Assembly (NCBI GenBank): GCA_040754815.1
Contig: JBFMBX010000001.1
Span: 620,001 to 684,000 of the forward strand
Source of the DNA: Bellilinea sp040754815
GTDB taxonomy: Bacteria; Chloroflexota; Anaerolineae; Anaerolineales; Anaerolineaceae
Reading direction: 5' to 3'
DNA length: 64,000 nt
Shown: piece after piece, positions 50,360 through 57,704 of the stretch
Numbering within the stretch: position 1 is the stretch's first letter
Layout: each line of letters begins with the position of its first letter
Notes under the pieces: generated by a model
Database searches by the model: none
Told to the model about the DNA's origin: nothing
What the model saw: only the letters and a program-made list of their open reading frames with translations
Program-made: the position numbers and the translations under genes

Positions 50360-51895
50360 ATGAGCAAAACTTTTCACTGCCCCAACTGCGGGGCGCCCTT
50401 ATCCGAACCCCTCCAAGAGCGGGTAGTCATCCGCTGCGCCTATTGCAGTTCTTCGGTCATTGTGCCTGAGGAACTACGGCATTCGCTCCCCGATGAACCT
50501 ATCCTCACCCCCGCGGAGAGTTTATTCAATTTGCCCAAACTGGCCAATGCAATGAGGCAGGCCGCTGCTCTCAACCGCGAAGGTAAAAAAGAAGAGGCCG
50601 TTCAACTGCTGCTGGATCAACTGGGGCTGGAAGACCAAGAAGCCCATCAAATCATCACCCAAATGGACAAAGGACAGATCATTCAACTGGGTGGAGTCGA
50701 AAACCGCTTTACAGGTCATACGGTGACCCTGAATGGGGAGAACTCCGGCCAACTATTGACTCTGCTCCGCGAAGGGAAAGAAAAAGAAGCCCTTGAACAT
50801 TACCAGCGCCTGACCGGAGCAGCGGAAGAGGATGCCCGTCTTGCTCTGGACGCCATGCAAATGGCGACTACTCTGCTCGATCAACCACCCCTCCGGCAGG
50901 AACATTCACAAACGGCGAAAATTGCCGGCGGTGCCGCTTCGATTTTTGCCGCCGGCGGCTGTCTGTCCATTCTCATCACTGCTCTCGTCCTGTTATTCAC
51001 CTTTGGGGTCGTTGTTTGGGCGCTGGTTTCGGATGGCGGCCCGCTGGAGGGCTGGTGGACAACCATCAATCCTTTTGCGCGTGCGCCGGTTGTCCTCTCA
51101 TTTGGGGGGCAGGGCTTCAGCAACGGCACATTTGATGACCCGCGTGAGATTGCCGTGGATGAAGAAGGCAGAATCTATGTCAGCGATTACCGCACCGGCC
51201 GAGTGCAGCAGTTCAACCCGCAGGGGAAATTTCTCCACCTCTGGATCGAAAAAAGTATCCGCCAGTCCGGCGCTTCCAGCCAGCCAACCATAAACTCGCT
51301 GGATGCCGGGGATGATGGTATTTTGTATATCGTTTATGACGGCGCAATCTACCGGCTCAACACCGCCGAGGATGCCGTTTTGCCGCCCATTGAGCTCGAT
51401 CAACTGTCAATCGAACAGGTTTTCATCACCCCAGAGGGTAAAATCGCCGTGATTGCCAACGGCGACGATCTGGCCCTGCTTACCGCCGATGGAGAAATGG
51501 AATGGATCGTCAAAGACGCCATAGAAAGTGTTACCGGGGAAAGTGAGTTGACTGCCTATCTGGGCGGGGATGGTTTGGGGAATTTTTATCTGGCGGGAGC
51601 GTTCACTTACAGCGTGTTCAAGTACTCGGCGGATGGAAAATACCTCAACCGCTTTGGCAGCCGCGGCGATGAGCCCGGAGAATTCAGGGCAATCAATGCC
51701 GTGCGGGTGGATTCTCAGGGGCGGGTTTACGTGAGCGACACCAAAGGCGTTCTGGTGTTCAGTGCTACCGGTCAGTATCTGCACACGCTGCCGGTTCAGG
51801 GAGTCGCCTTCGGCATGGACATTTCGCCTGATGACCGATTGTATCTGATCACCAATCAGCCAAAGGTTGTGGTTTATCAACTGGCAAAAGATTAG
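50360..51895 (+). CDS. Zinc-ribbon, membrane helix and NHL/beta-propeller protein
   Basis: 511 residues. A zinc ribbon (CPNC at 8-11, CAYC near 27-30) is followed by two similar helical units, REGKKEEAVQLLLDQLGLEDQEAHQII and REGKEKEALEHYQRLTGAAEEDARLAL, which resemble the L7/L12-type repeat. One transmembrane helix (about 198-225) leads to an outside part of about 270 residues with NHL-like blades (GTFDDPREIAVDEEGRIYVSDYRTGRVQQFNPQGK, then GEFRAINAVRVDSQGRVYVSD). The function is unknown; perhaps a membrane sensor linking the outside to the cytosol. The 3' end overlaps the convergent gene by 47 bases. Confidence 0.75.
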   Translation: MSKTFHCPNCGAPLSEPLQERVVIRCAYCSSSVIVPEELRHSLPDEPILTPAESLFNLPKLANAMRQAAALNREGKKEEAVQLLLDQLGLEDQEAHQIITQMDKGQIIQLGGVENRFTGHTVTLNGENSGQLLTLLREGKEKEALEHYQRLTGAAEEDARLALDAMQMATTLLDQPPLRQEHSQTAKIAGGAASIFAAGGCLSILITALVLLFTFGVVVWALVSDGGPLEGWWTTINPFARAPVVLSFGGQGFSNGTFDDPREIAVDEEGRIYVSDYRTGRVQQFNPQGKFLHLWIEKSIRQSGASSQPTINSLDAGDDGILYIVYDGAIYRLNTAEDAVLPPIELDQLSIEQVFITPEGKIAVIANGDDLALLTADGEMEWIVKDAIESVTGESELTAYLGGDGLGNFYLAGAFTYSVFKYSADGKYLNRFGSRGDEPGEFRAINAVRVDSQGRVYVSDTKGVLVFSATGQYLHTLPVQGVAFGMDISPDDRLYLITNQPKVVVYQLAKD

Positions 51896-52451
51896 CCTGT
51901 AACTTTTGCCAGCCCTGTCTGCCTAACAAATACCGCAATTCTTCTTCGAAAACTTTGACCAGCGGCTGGTCACTTTCTGCCGGGCGCAGGCAGCTGCCGG
52001 CTTCTTCCACAAGCGCTTGCCGTTCGTCGAGGGTTATCCGGCCGTCTTCGGTCAAATCCAACGGATGCAGAATACAATAAAACGGTTTGAAACGCCATGG
52101 GTGCAGGCCGGCCTGTTCGGCGGCTACCTGCAAGGCGCACTTGTGATCATCCCGCAAAAATATGCACGCCGTACCACCGTAATGACTGGCATCCGGCAGG
52201 ACGCGGCTGTGAATCACCCGTCCGCTCGGCGTGAAGGGATCGGGCTCAACTTCACCCTCTACCCAGCCCTGCGGGTCGTTCAAATCCGCCGGCATGTGCG
52301 GTATGATTAAAGGAGCGTAGAAGCGAATCTCCTCCCATTCGGCCAGATCCAGCCACACGCCGTAAAGACAGCAGGCAGCCCGGCACTCGCTCAGCCGGCA
52401 GCGGCGCAGTGGTTCGGAACGCAACAATCTCGGATGAAGTGAAAAATTCAT
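51849..52451 (-). CDS. Cysteine-rich YkgJ/DUF3109-like protein
   Basis: About 200 residues. Conserved cysteines occur as CRLSECRAACCLYG (about 18-31), CIFL, CALQ, FYCILHP and CLRPAE, the layout of YkgJ-like cysteine-cluster proteins, which are presumed to bind zinc or an Fe-S centre. The function is unknown. The frame is open from GTG 52469; the ATG is preferred because TAGAAT (52460-52465) stands 8 bases before it, compatible with a leaderless transcript. It is divergent from the isomerase gene and overlaps the convergent NHL gene at its 3' end. Confidence 0.68.
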   Translation of the reverse strand: MNFSLHPRLLRSEPLRRCRLSECRAACCLYGVWLDLAEWEEIRFYAPLIIPHMPADLNDPQGWVEGEVEPDPFTPSGRVIHSRVLPDASHYGGTACIFLRDDHKCALQVAAEQAGLHPWRFKPFYCILHPLDLTEDGRITLDERQALVEEAGSCLRPAESDQPLVKVFEEELRYLLGRQGWQKLQANLLPVDKPQPLADW

Positions 52452-52481
52452 CAGGCGCAATTCTATCACAGGAGGTTGAAG

Positions 52482-52934
52482 ATGAAGTTAGCGGTAGCAG
52501 CCGACGAATATCATCATGTGGTTGGTGTGGTACTCTCAGAACTGGAAAAGATGGGGCATTCCGTTGCCTACTACGGCCCCGCTCCCCAAGATCAACCCGG
52601 TCAGCCGCAGCATTACTGGCCGGTCATTGCCCGCCGGGTTGCCGAAGAAGTGGCGCAGGGCAAAGCCGATGAGGGCATCCTCTTCTGCTGGACCGGCACG
52701 GGAGTAAGCCTTGCCGCCAACAAAGTGCGCGGCGTGCGCGCGGCGTTGTGTGTGGATGCTGAAACGGCACGCGGCGCGCGGCTGTGGAACAACGCCAATG
52801 TCCTGTGCCTTTCACTCCGCCTGACCAGCGAAGCCGTAGCGCGCGAAATTTTGCAAATGTGGTTCAATACTTCTTACCAGCCCAATCCAACCGACGATGC
52901 CTGCCTCAAACTGGTAGAAGAACTGGATCAATAA
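52482..52934 (+). CDS. RpiB/LacAB-like sugar-phosphate isomerase, divergent
   Basis: 150 residues. The C-terminal half follows RpiB: ILFCWTGTGVSLAANKVRGVRAALCVDAETARGARLWNNANVL, with the catalytic-type Cys in the position of CGTGIG. The N-terminal motif usually read as xDHAG is replaced by AADEYHHVV, and CWTGTG has Trp for Gly. It may therefore act on a different sugar phosphate or be a distinct isomerase. AGGAGG sets the ATG; the in-frame TTG two codons earlier is too close to it. Confidence 0.75.
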   Translation: MKLAVAADEYHHVVGVVLSELEKMGHSVAYYGPAPQDQPGQPQHYWPVIARRVAEEVAQGKADEGILFCWTGTGVSLAANKVRGVRAALCVDAETARGARLWNNANVLCLSLRLTSEAVAREILQMWFNTSYQPNPTDDACLKLVEELDQ

Positions 52935-53080
52935 CCGCTAAACGGCGGATATTCGTCAGGTTTCGCGGATGATTTTCATACCAATTCCACAATCCAATGA
53001 TTTTCTTAAGGTACAATGACAGGGGGGAGTTTCCCCGTATTCTCTGAATCCCATCCGCGACGGAAAAAGGAGTATCTGTC

Positions 53081-54022
53081 ATGAGTGAATGGAAAGTACT
53101 GCTGACCGATGGTCTGGAGGAAAACGGTCAATCCATTTTACGGCAATTTGCCACAGTAGATAACCGCTCGGGTATCTCGGCAGAAGAATTGCTGCAAGTT
53201 GTCGGCGAATATGATGCCCTGATTGTGCGGGGACGCACCAAAGTAACCCCGGCCGTCTTCGAAGCCGGTAAAAAACTTAAAGTGGTCGGCCGCGCCGGTG
53301 TGGGAGTGGATAACATTGACCTGAACGCGGCCAAAGCCAGAGGTGTGACCGTGGTCAACTCACCCACCGCTACCACCATCGCCGTGGCCGAATTGACCAT
53401 CGGCCTGATGCTGGCCGTCCTGCGCGAAATTCCCCGCGCCGATGCCGGCATGAAGGACGGAAAATGGTTGAAAAAAGAACTGGAAGGCGGTGAATTGTGG
53501 CGCAAAACGCTGGGCATCATCGGTTTTGGACGCATCGGCTCAGCAGTGGCGCAGCGGGCGAGCGCGTTCGAAATGAACGTCATTGCTTATGACCCAATGC
53601 GAAGCCGCGAGGAAATCGAACAACGCTGCGGTTGTTCTTCCACCCTCGATGAACTTCTGGCACAGGCGGATATCATCTCCATCCATACCCCTCTCAACGA
53701 GGGCACCCGTGACCTCATCAACGCAGAGGCTTTTGCCAAGATGAAAGACGGCGTATACCTCATCTGTGCGGCGCGCGGCGGAGTGGTCAATGAAGAGGCT
53801 TTGCTGGCAGCGCTCGAATCGGGCAAGGTGGCCGGTGCCGGGCTGGATGTGTTTGCCGTCGAGCCGCCCGGAAGCACACCTCTGGTTTCTCACCCCCGTG
53901 TGGTTTGCACCCCGCACATCGGCGCACAAACCATCGAAGCGCAGGTGCGCGCCGCCGAGGATATCGCCACCGAGGTTCTGGCAGCCCTGAAAGGTGAGCC
54001 GTTACGCTGGAAAGTTGCCTGA
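53081..54022 (+). CDS. serA: D-3-phosphoglycerate dehydrogenase, short form without ACT domain
   Basis: First step of serine synthesis. It has 313 residues. The substrate-binding region GRAGVGVDNIDLNAAKARGV is present, the NAD fold has LGIIGFGRIGSAVA, and the catalytic trio is Arg (CAARGGVVNE), Glu (DVFAVEPP) and His (CTPHIGAQT). It lacks the C-terminal regulatory ACT domain of the E. coli type, so serine feedback through that route is absent. AAAGGAG precedes the start. Other 2-hydroxyacid dehydrogenases are close relatives, so the substrate is probable rather than certain. It ends at an intrinsic terminator. Confidence 0.83.
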   Translation: MSEWKVLLTDGLEENGQSILRQFATVDNRSGISAEELLQVVGEYDALIVRGRTKVTPAVFEAGKKLKVVGRAGVGVDNIDLNAAKARGVTVVNSPTATTIAVAELTIGLMLAVLREIPRADAGMKDGKWLKKELEGGELWRKTLGIIGFGRIGSAVAQRASAFEMNVIAYDPMRSREEIEQRCGCSSTLDELLAQADIISIHTPLNEGTRDLINAEAFAKMKDGVYLICAARGGVVNEEALLAALESGKVAGAGLDVFAVEPPGSTPLVSHPRVVCTPHIGAQTIEAQVRAAEDIATEVLAALKGEPLRWKVA

Positions 54023-54037
54023 AACTCAGGTAGAATG

Positions 54038-54075
54038 GAGCGGGGTAGTCATTCACACCCCGCTCAAATTTTATT
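54038..54075 (+). terminator. Intrinsic terminator after serA
   Basis: GAGCGGGGT (54038-54046) pairs exactly with ACCCCGCTC (54057-54065), followed by AAATTTTATT. Confidence 0.78.
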
Positions 54076-54093
54076 AAAACGAAAGGATCGCCC

Positions 54094-55596
54094 ATGCAGG
54101 AAAAACTCAATCTCCTCAAAGAAAAAATGGCCACCCTTTGGGATCTTTCGATGATCGGCGCACTATTAGGTTGGGATCAGCAAACCTATATGCCTCCCAA
54201 AGGCGCCGAAGAACGCGGTGAACAGATGGCCACCCTCTCCCGTCTGGTGCATGAGATGGCGACTTCGGACGAAGTGGGCAAACTGCTGGATGAACTGGTG
54301 CCCTATTCGCAAACCCTCGACCCCGATTCGGATGATTACCGCCTGATTAAACTGGCCAAACGCGAATACGATAAACAAACCCGCGTTCCGGCAGAAAAAG
54401 TGGCCGAATACGCCCGCGTTACCGCCATGGCGCAGGGTGCGTGGGTTCAGGCACGCAGCGAATCAAACTTCGCCCTGTTTCAGCCGCACCTCGAAAAAAT
54501 TGTCGAACTTCGCCGCGAATACGCCGGTTACTTTGCGCCTTATGACCATGTATACGACCCCTTGCTGGATGATTTCGAGCCCGGCCTGAAAACGGCCGAG
54601 GTGCAGGAAATTTTTGCCCGCCTGCGCCCCCAACAGGTTGAGCTGATTCAGGCAATTGCTTCCCGCCCGCAGGTGGACGATTCTTTCTTACACCTCAAAT
54701 ATGACGACAAGAAACAGTGGGATTTTGGCGTGGAAGTGGCCACCCGCTTTGGATACGACTGGCAGGCCGGGCGGCAGGATCGTTCCGCTCATCCTTTTAC
54801 CACCAGTTTCGGCATCCGCGATGTACGCATCACCACCCGCGTTATCGAGGATCTGCTCCCCTCGGCCCTCTTTGGCACCATGCACGAAACCGGCCATGCC
54901 CTCTACCAGCAGGGCATTGACTGGAAATACCGCCGCTCCATATTGGGCGGTGCCGCATCGCTGGCCATCCACGAATCGCAATCGCGCATGTGGGAGAATC
55001 TGGTCGGACGTTCGCGCGCCTTCTGGCGATTCTTCTACCCGCGCCTGCAGGAATACTTCCCGCAGCAGCTGGGTAATGTCAGCATGGAAACTTTCTATAA
55101 AGCCATCAACAAGGTCGAACCTTCATTCATCCGCGTGGAAGCCGATGAAGCCACCTACAACCTGCACATCATGCTGCGCCTCGAACTGGAAATCGCACTC
55201 ATGGAAGGCAATCTGGAAGTCAAAGACCTGTCGGAGGCGTGGAACGCGCGCATGAAGGAATACCTTGGCATCACCCCACCGAATGACCGGATGGGCGTCC
55301 TGCAGGATATTCACTGGTCGGGCGGCATGATCGGCTACTTCCCCACCTACGCGCTGGGCAACCTGATCTCGGTGCAATTGTGGGAGAAAATCCAGCAGGA
55401 TATTCCCGATCTGGAAGAACAGATCGAACGCGGTGAATTTTCCGCCCTGCTGGGCTGGCTGCGGGAAAAGATCCACCGGCACGGCTCAAAATACGAACCG
55501 CAGGAACTGGTTCAAAAAGTGACCGGCTCTAAAATTGACCCACAGCCGTATATCCGCTACCTGCGAAACAAATACAGCGATATTTACGGCTTTTAG
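54094..55596 (+). CDS. Carboxypeptidase Taq (M32 metallopeptidase)
   Basis: Zinc carboxypeptidase of 500 residues, normal for M32. The zinc site HExxH is HETGH in FGTMHETGHALYQQGI (about 265-280), with the downstream Glu in IHESQSRMWENLVGRS (about 290-305). DRSAHPFTTSF and VRITTRV precede the motif as in the family; the C-terminal part has GVLQDIHWSGGMIGYFPTYALGN. It is cytosolic, without a signal peptide. The LLM oxidoreductase gene begins three bases after its stop, so translation is probably coupled. Confidence 0.95.
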   Translation: MQEKLNLLKEKMATLWDLSMIGALLGWDQQTYMPPKGAEERGEQMATLSRLVHEMATSDEVGKLLDELVPYSQTLDPDSDDYRLIKLAKREYDKQTRVPAEKVAEYARVTAMAQGAWVQARSESNFALFQPHLEKIVELRREYAGYFAPYDHVYDPLLDDFEPGLKTAEVQEIFARLRPQQVELIQAIASRPQVDDSFLHLKYDDKKQWDFGVEVATRFGYDWQAGRQDRSAHPFTTSFGIRDVRITTRVIEDLLPSALFGTMHETGHALYQQGIDWKYRRSILGGAASLAIHESQSRMWENLVGRSRAFWRFFYPRLQEYFPQQLGNVSMETFYKAINKVEPSFIRVEADEATYNLHIMLRLELEIALMEGNLEVKDLSEAWNARMKEYLGITPPNDRMGVLQDIHWSGGMIGYFPTYALGNLISVQLWEKIQQDIPDLEEQIERGEFSALLGWLREKIHRHGSKYEPQELVQKVTGSKIDPQPYIRYLRNKYSDIYGF

Positions 55597-55599
55597 GCA

Positions 55600-56469
55600 A
55601 TGAAGTTTGGTGTCGTCCTGCCGACTTACGGCAAAGACGCAACGCGGTTGAGCATTCTGGATACGGCGCTGGCAGCCGAGGAACTGGGTTTCGATTCGAT
55701 CTGGGTGACCGACCATCTGGCTTTGCCGCAGGCAGATGCCGAACGGTTCGGCCACATTTTCGAAGCGCTGACCACCCTCAGTTATCTGGCTGCCAGCACC
55801 CGCCGGATTCGACTGGGTATTTCCGCGCTGGTACTGCCGCAGCGCAACCCGCTGGAAGTTGGCAAAGAACTGGCCACGCTGGATGTGCTGAGCGGGGGCA
55901 GAGTAATTCTGGCCGCCGGTATTGGCTGGTCGGCGGGTGAATATGCCAATTTGGGTTATGATTTTCACAACCGCGGTAAACGGATGGACGAAGCCCTGAA
56001 AGTACTGCGCACCCTGTGGCGGGGTGGCAAAGTGGTCTCTTTCAACGGCAATTTTTACCGCTTTGAAAAAGTAGTCCTTTCGCCGCCGCCCGTTCAGCCC
56101 GGCGGTCCGCCAATTTGGGTTGCCGGTGACTCGATGGCCGCACTGAAACGGGCTGTTTATTATGCCGACGGCTGGCACCCCAACACCCAACCGGTCGAAC
56201 AAATTCGCTCGGCACTCGAATCGGTGCGCCCGCTGCTGCTCAACCGCCCCTTTACGGTATGTATGCGCGGGCGGCTTGAATTTTCGGCTCACCCCAAAGC
56301 AGAACAGCCTTTCAGTGGCGACCCTCAGCACATTGCCGGGCAAATCCATGCCTATCGGCAGGCCGGCGTGGATCATGTGATCTTCTCCTGCACCGCCGAA
56401 ACGCAGGGCGGACGCGAACGCTGCCTGAGAACTTTTCAAGAGCAGGTAAAGCCGCTGCTAGCATCATAA
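55600..56469 (+). CDS. LLM-class (luciferase-like) flavin or F420 oxidoreductase
   Basis: TIM-barrel oxidoreductase of 289 residues. Hallmarks are FGVVLPTYG at the start, AEELGFDSIWVTDHLALP (about 27-44), RIRLGISALVLPQRNPLEVGKELATLDVLSGGRVILAAGIGW (about 68-110) and GGPPIWVAGDS (about 167-177). The family uses F420 or FMN; an F420-dependent role is inferred from subgroup resemblance and no F420 genes are in view. It is coupled to the carboxypeptidase gene without any obvious shared pathway. Confidence 0.85.
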   Translation: MKFGVVLPTYGKDATRLSILDTALAAEELGFDSIWVTDHLALPQADAERFGHIFEALTTLSYLAASTRRIRLGISALVLPQRNPLEVGKELATLDVLSGGRVILAAGIGWSAGEYANLGYDFHNRGKRMDEALKVLRTLWRGGKVVSFNGNFYRFEKVVLSPPPVQPGGPPIWVAGDSMAALKRAVYYADGWHPNTQPVEQIRSALESVRPLLLNRPFTVCMRGRLEFSAHPKAEQPFSGDPQHIAGQIHAYRQAGVDHVIFSCTAETQGGRERCLRTFQEQVKPLLAS

Positions 56470-56529
56470 AGCAGTTGGAGAGCAAAACTCCCCTTCCGAG
56501 TCCGATAAAGCCGGGCCGGTCGGTTCGCT

Positions 56530-57315
56530 TCAGCGCACACGGCGCTTCCATTCTTCCTTTAACTGTAATTGCTGCGGACTTTCACCCGAAGGCAGGCCGA
56601 GAAAATCATTCATCAGCCGGTTGAATTTGCTGCTGTCGTCCAGCATGACAAAATGACCGCCTTCTTCGAATTGAATCAAATGGGCATGTTCCGGCAGGCT
56701 TTCAATCTGCTCCAACCGGGGGGGCTGCACCAGCCAGTCGCGGCTGCCATGCACCAGCAAACAGGCGGTGTTCAATTTTGCCCATAATCCGCCGGCATAC
56801 TGCAACACCACATCACTCAAAGAGCCCAGTACCGCCGCCGGATCCGTTTTTGCCGCATCGGTAGTAACCGGTTCACTGAGGGGAGTCTTTCCCAGCATAC
56901 TTTCGGCCAGATCAACCGGGGCGGTGTTGCGCAGCCTGCCGCTGATCATATTTTCATCCAGCGGAAAGCCGACCGCCATCACCCGGTCCACCACGCCGGG
57001 ATGACGCAACGCAAACAGCAGCCCCACCAGCGCTCCCAGCCCATGCCCAACAATGGCCACCCTGCCAATGCCCAGTTTTTCCAGAAATGCCTCAACCAGC
57101 CCGGCCTGCGCATCCAGCGAATATTTCTTGTTCTTGGCGCTGTCGCCAAAGCCGAACAGATCCAGCGCATAGGCGCGGTAACCGACCGAAGCCGCCTGCA
57201 TCATCGGTATCCAGTAGCGCCATGAACCGACCCACGAATGTAAAAAGAGAATTGGACGGCCGCGTCCCAGCACTTCGTAATGGATGATGTCTTGCTCGAT
57301 CAGAATTGCGCTCAT
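56530..57315 (-). CDS. Alpha/beta hydrolase with Gly in place of the nucleophile Ser
   Basis: 261 residues. The fold is clear: ILFLHSWVGSWRYW (oxyanion region), YALDLFGFGDSA, the nucleophile elbow IVGHGLGALVG, the acid in HGSRDWLVQPP and the His in EEGGHFVMLDD. At the elbow residue 92 is Gly (codon GGG, 57040-57042) where Ser is expected (GHSxGG). The acid and the base are still present. It may be a non-catalytic binding protein, a regulator, or use another mechanism. It is the last gene of the kinase-receiver operon, two bases after the receiver stop. Confidence 0.82.
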   Translation of the reverse strand: MSAILIEQDIIHYEVLGRGRPILFLHSWVGSWRYWIPMMQAASVGYRAYALDLFGFGDSAKNKKYSLDAQAGLVEAFLEKLGIGRVAIVGHGLGALVGLLFALRHPGVVDRVMAVGFPLDENMISGRLRNTAPVDLAESMLGKTPLSEPVTTDAAKTDPAAVLGSLSDVVLQYAGGLWAKLNTACLLVHGSRDWLVQPPRLEQIESLPEHAHLIQFEEGGHFVMLDDSSKFNRLMNDFLGLPSGESPQQLQLKEEWKRRVR

Positions 57316-57317
57316 GT

Positions 57318-57698
57318 TTACTTCTTTTGGGCAAAGCGTTCCAGTAATTCTGCCACACGGCGGGTCAACTCATCCGGCGCAAAGGGCTTAAGCAGATACT
57401 CGCTGGCACCGGCTTGCAGTCCTTGCTGAATTTCTGCTTCCTGCCCCTTGGCAGAAAGAAAAACCACCGGGATGTGGGCAATCTTCGGGTCGGCCTTGAT
57501 GCGCTGACAGGCTTCGTAACCGGTCATGCGCGGCATACGCACATCCATCAAGATCAAATCCGGCATAACGCTGGGGGCTGCCTGCCAGGCTTCTTCACCG
57601 TTGGTGACGGTAATCACCTGATGGCCGGCAAATTGCAATGTAAAGGCTAACAGGTCACGGATATCTTTTTCGTCCTCAGCCACTAAAATTTTTGCCAT
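57318..57698 (-). CDS. Stand-alone response-regulator receiver domain
   Basis: CheY-like protein of 126 residues. It shows the acidic pair in VAEDEKDIR, the phosphoacceptor Asp in LILMDVRMPRMTG (about residue 52), the Ser in VVFLSAKG and the Lys in YLLKPFAPDEL. There is no output domain, so it relays phosphate or acts by protein contact. It starts just after the kinase stop at 57705; a GTG two codons earlier is possible. Partnership with the kinase is inferred from adjacency. Confidence 0.92.
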   Translation of the reverse strand: MAKILVAEDEKDIRDLLAFTLQFAGHQVITVTNGEEAWQAAPSVMPDLILMDVRMPRMTGYEACQRIKADPKIAHIPVVFLSAKGQEAEIQQGLQAGASEYLLKPFAPDELTRRVAELLERFAQKK

Positions 57699-57704
57699 CT
57701 TCAC

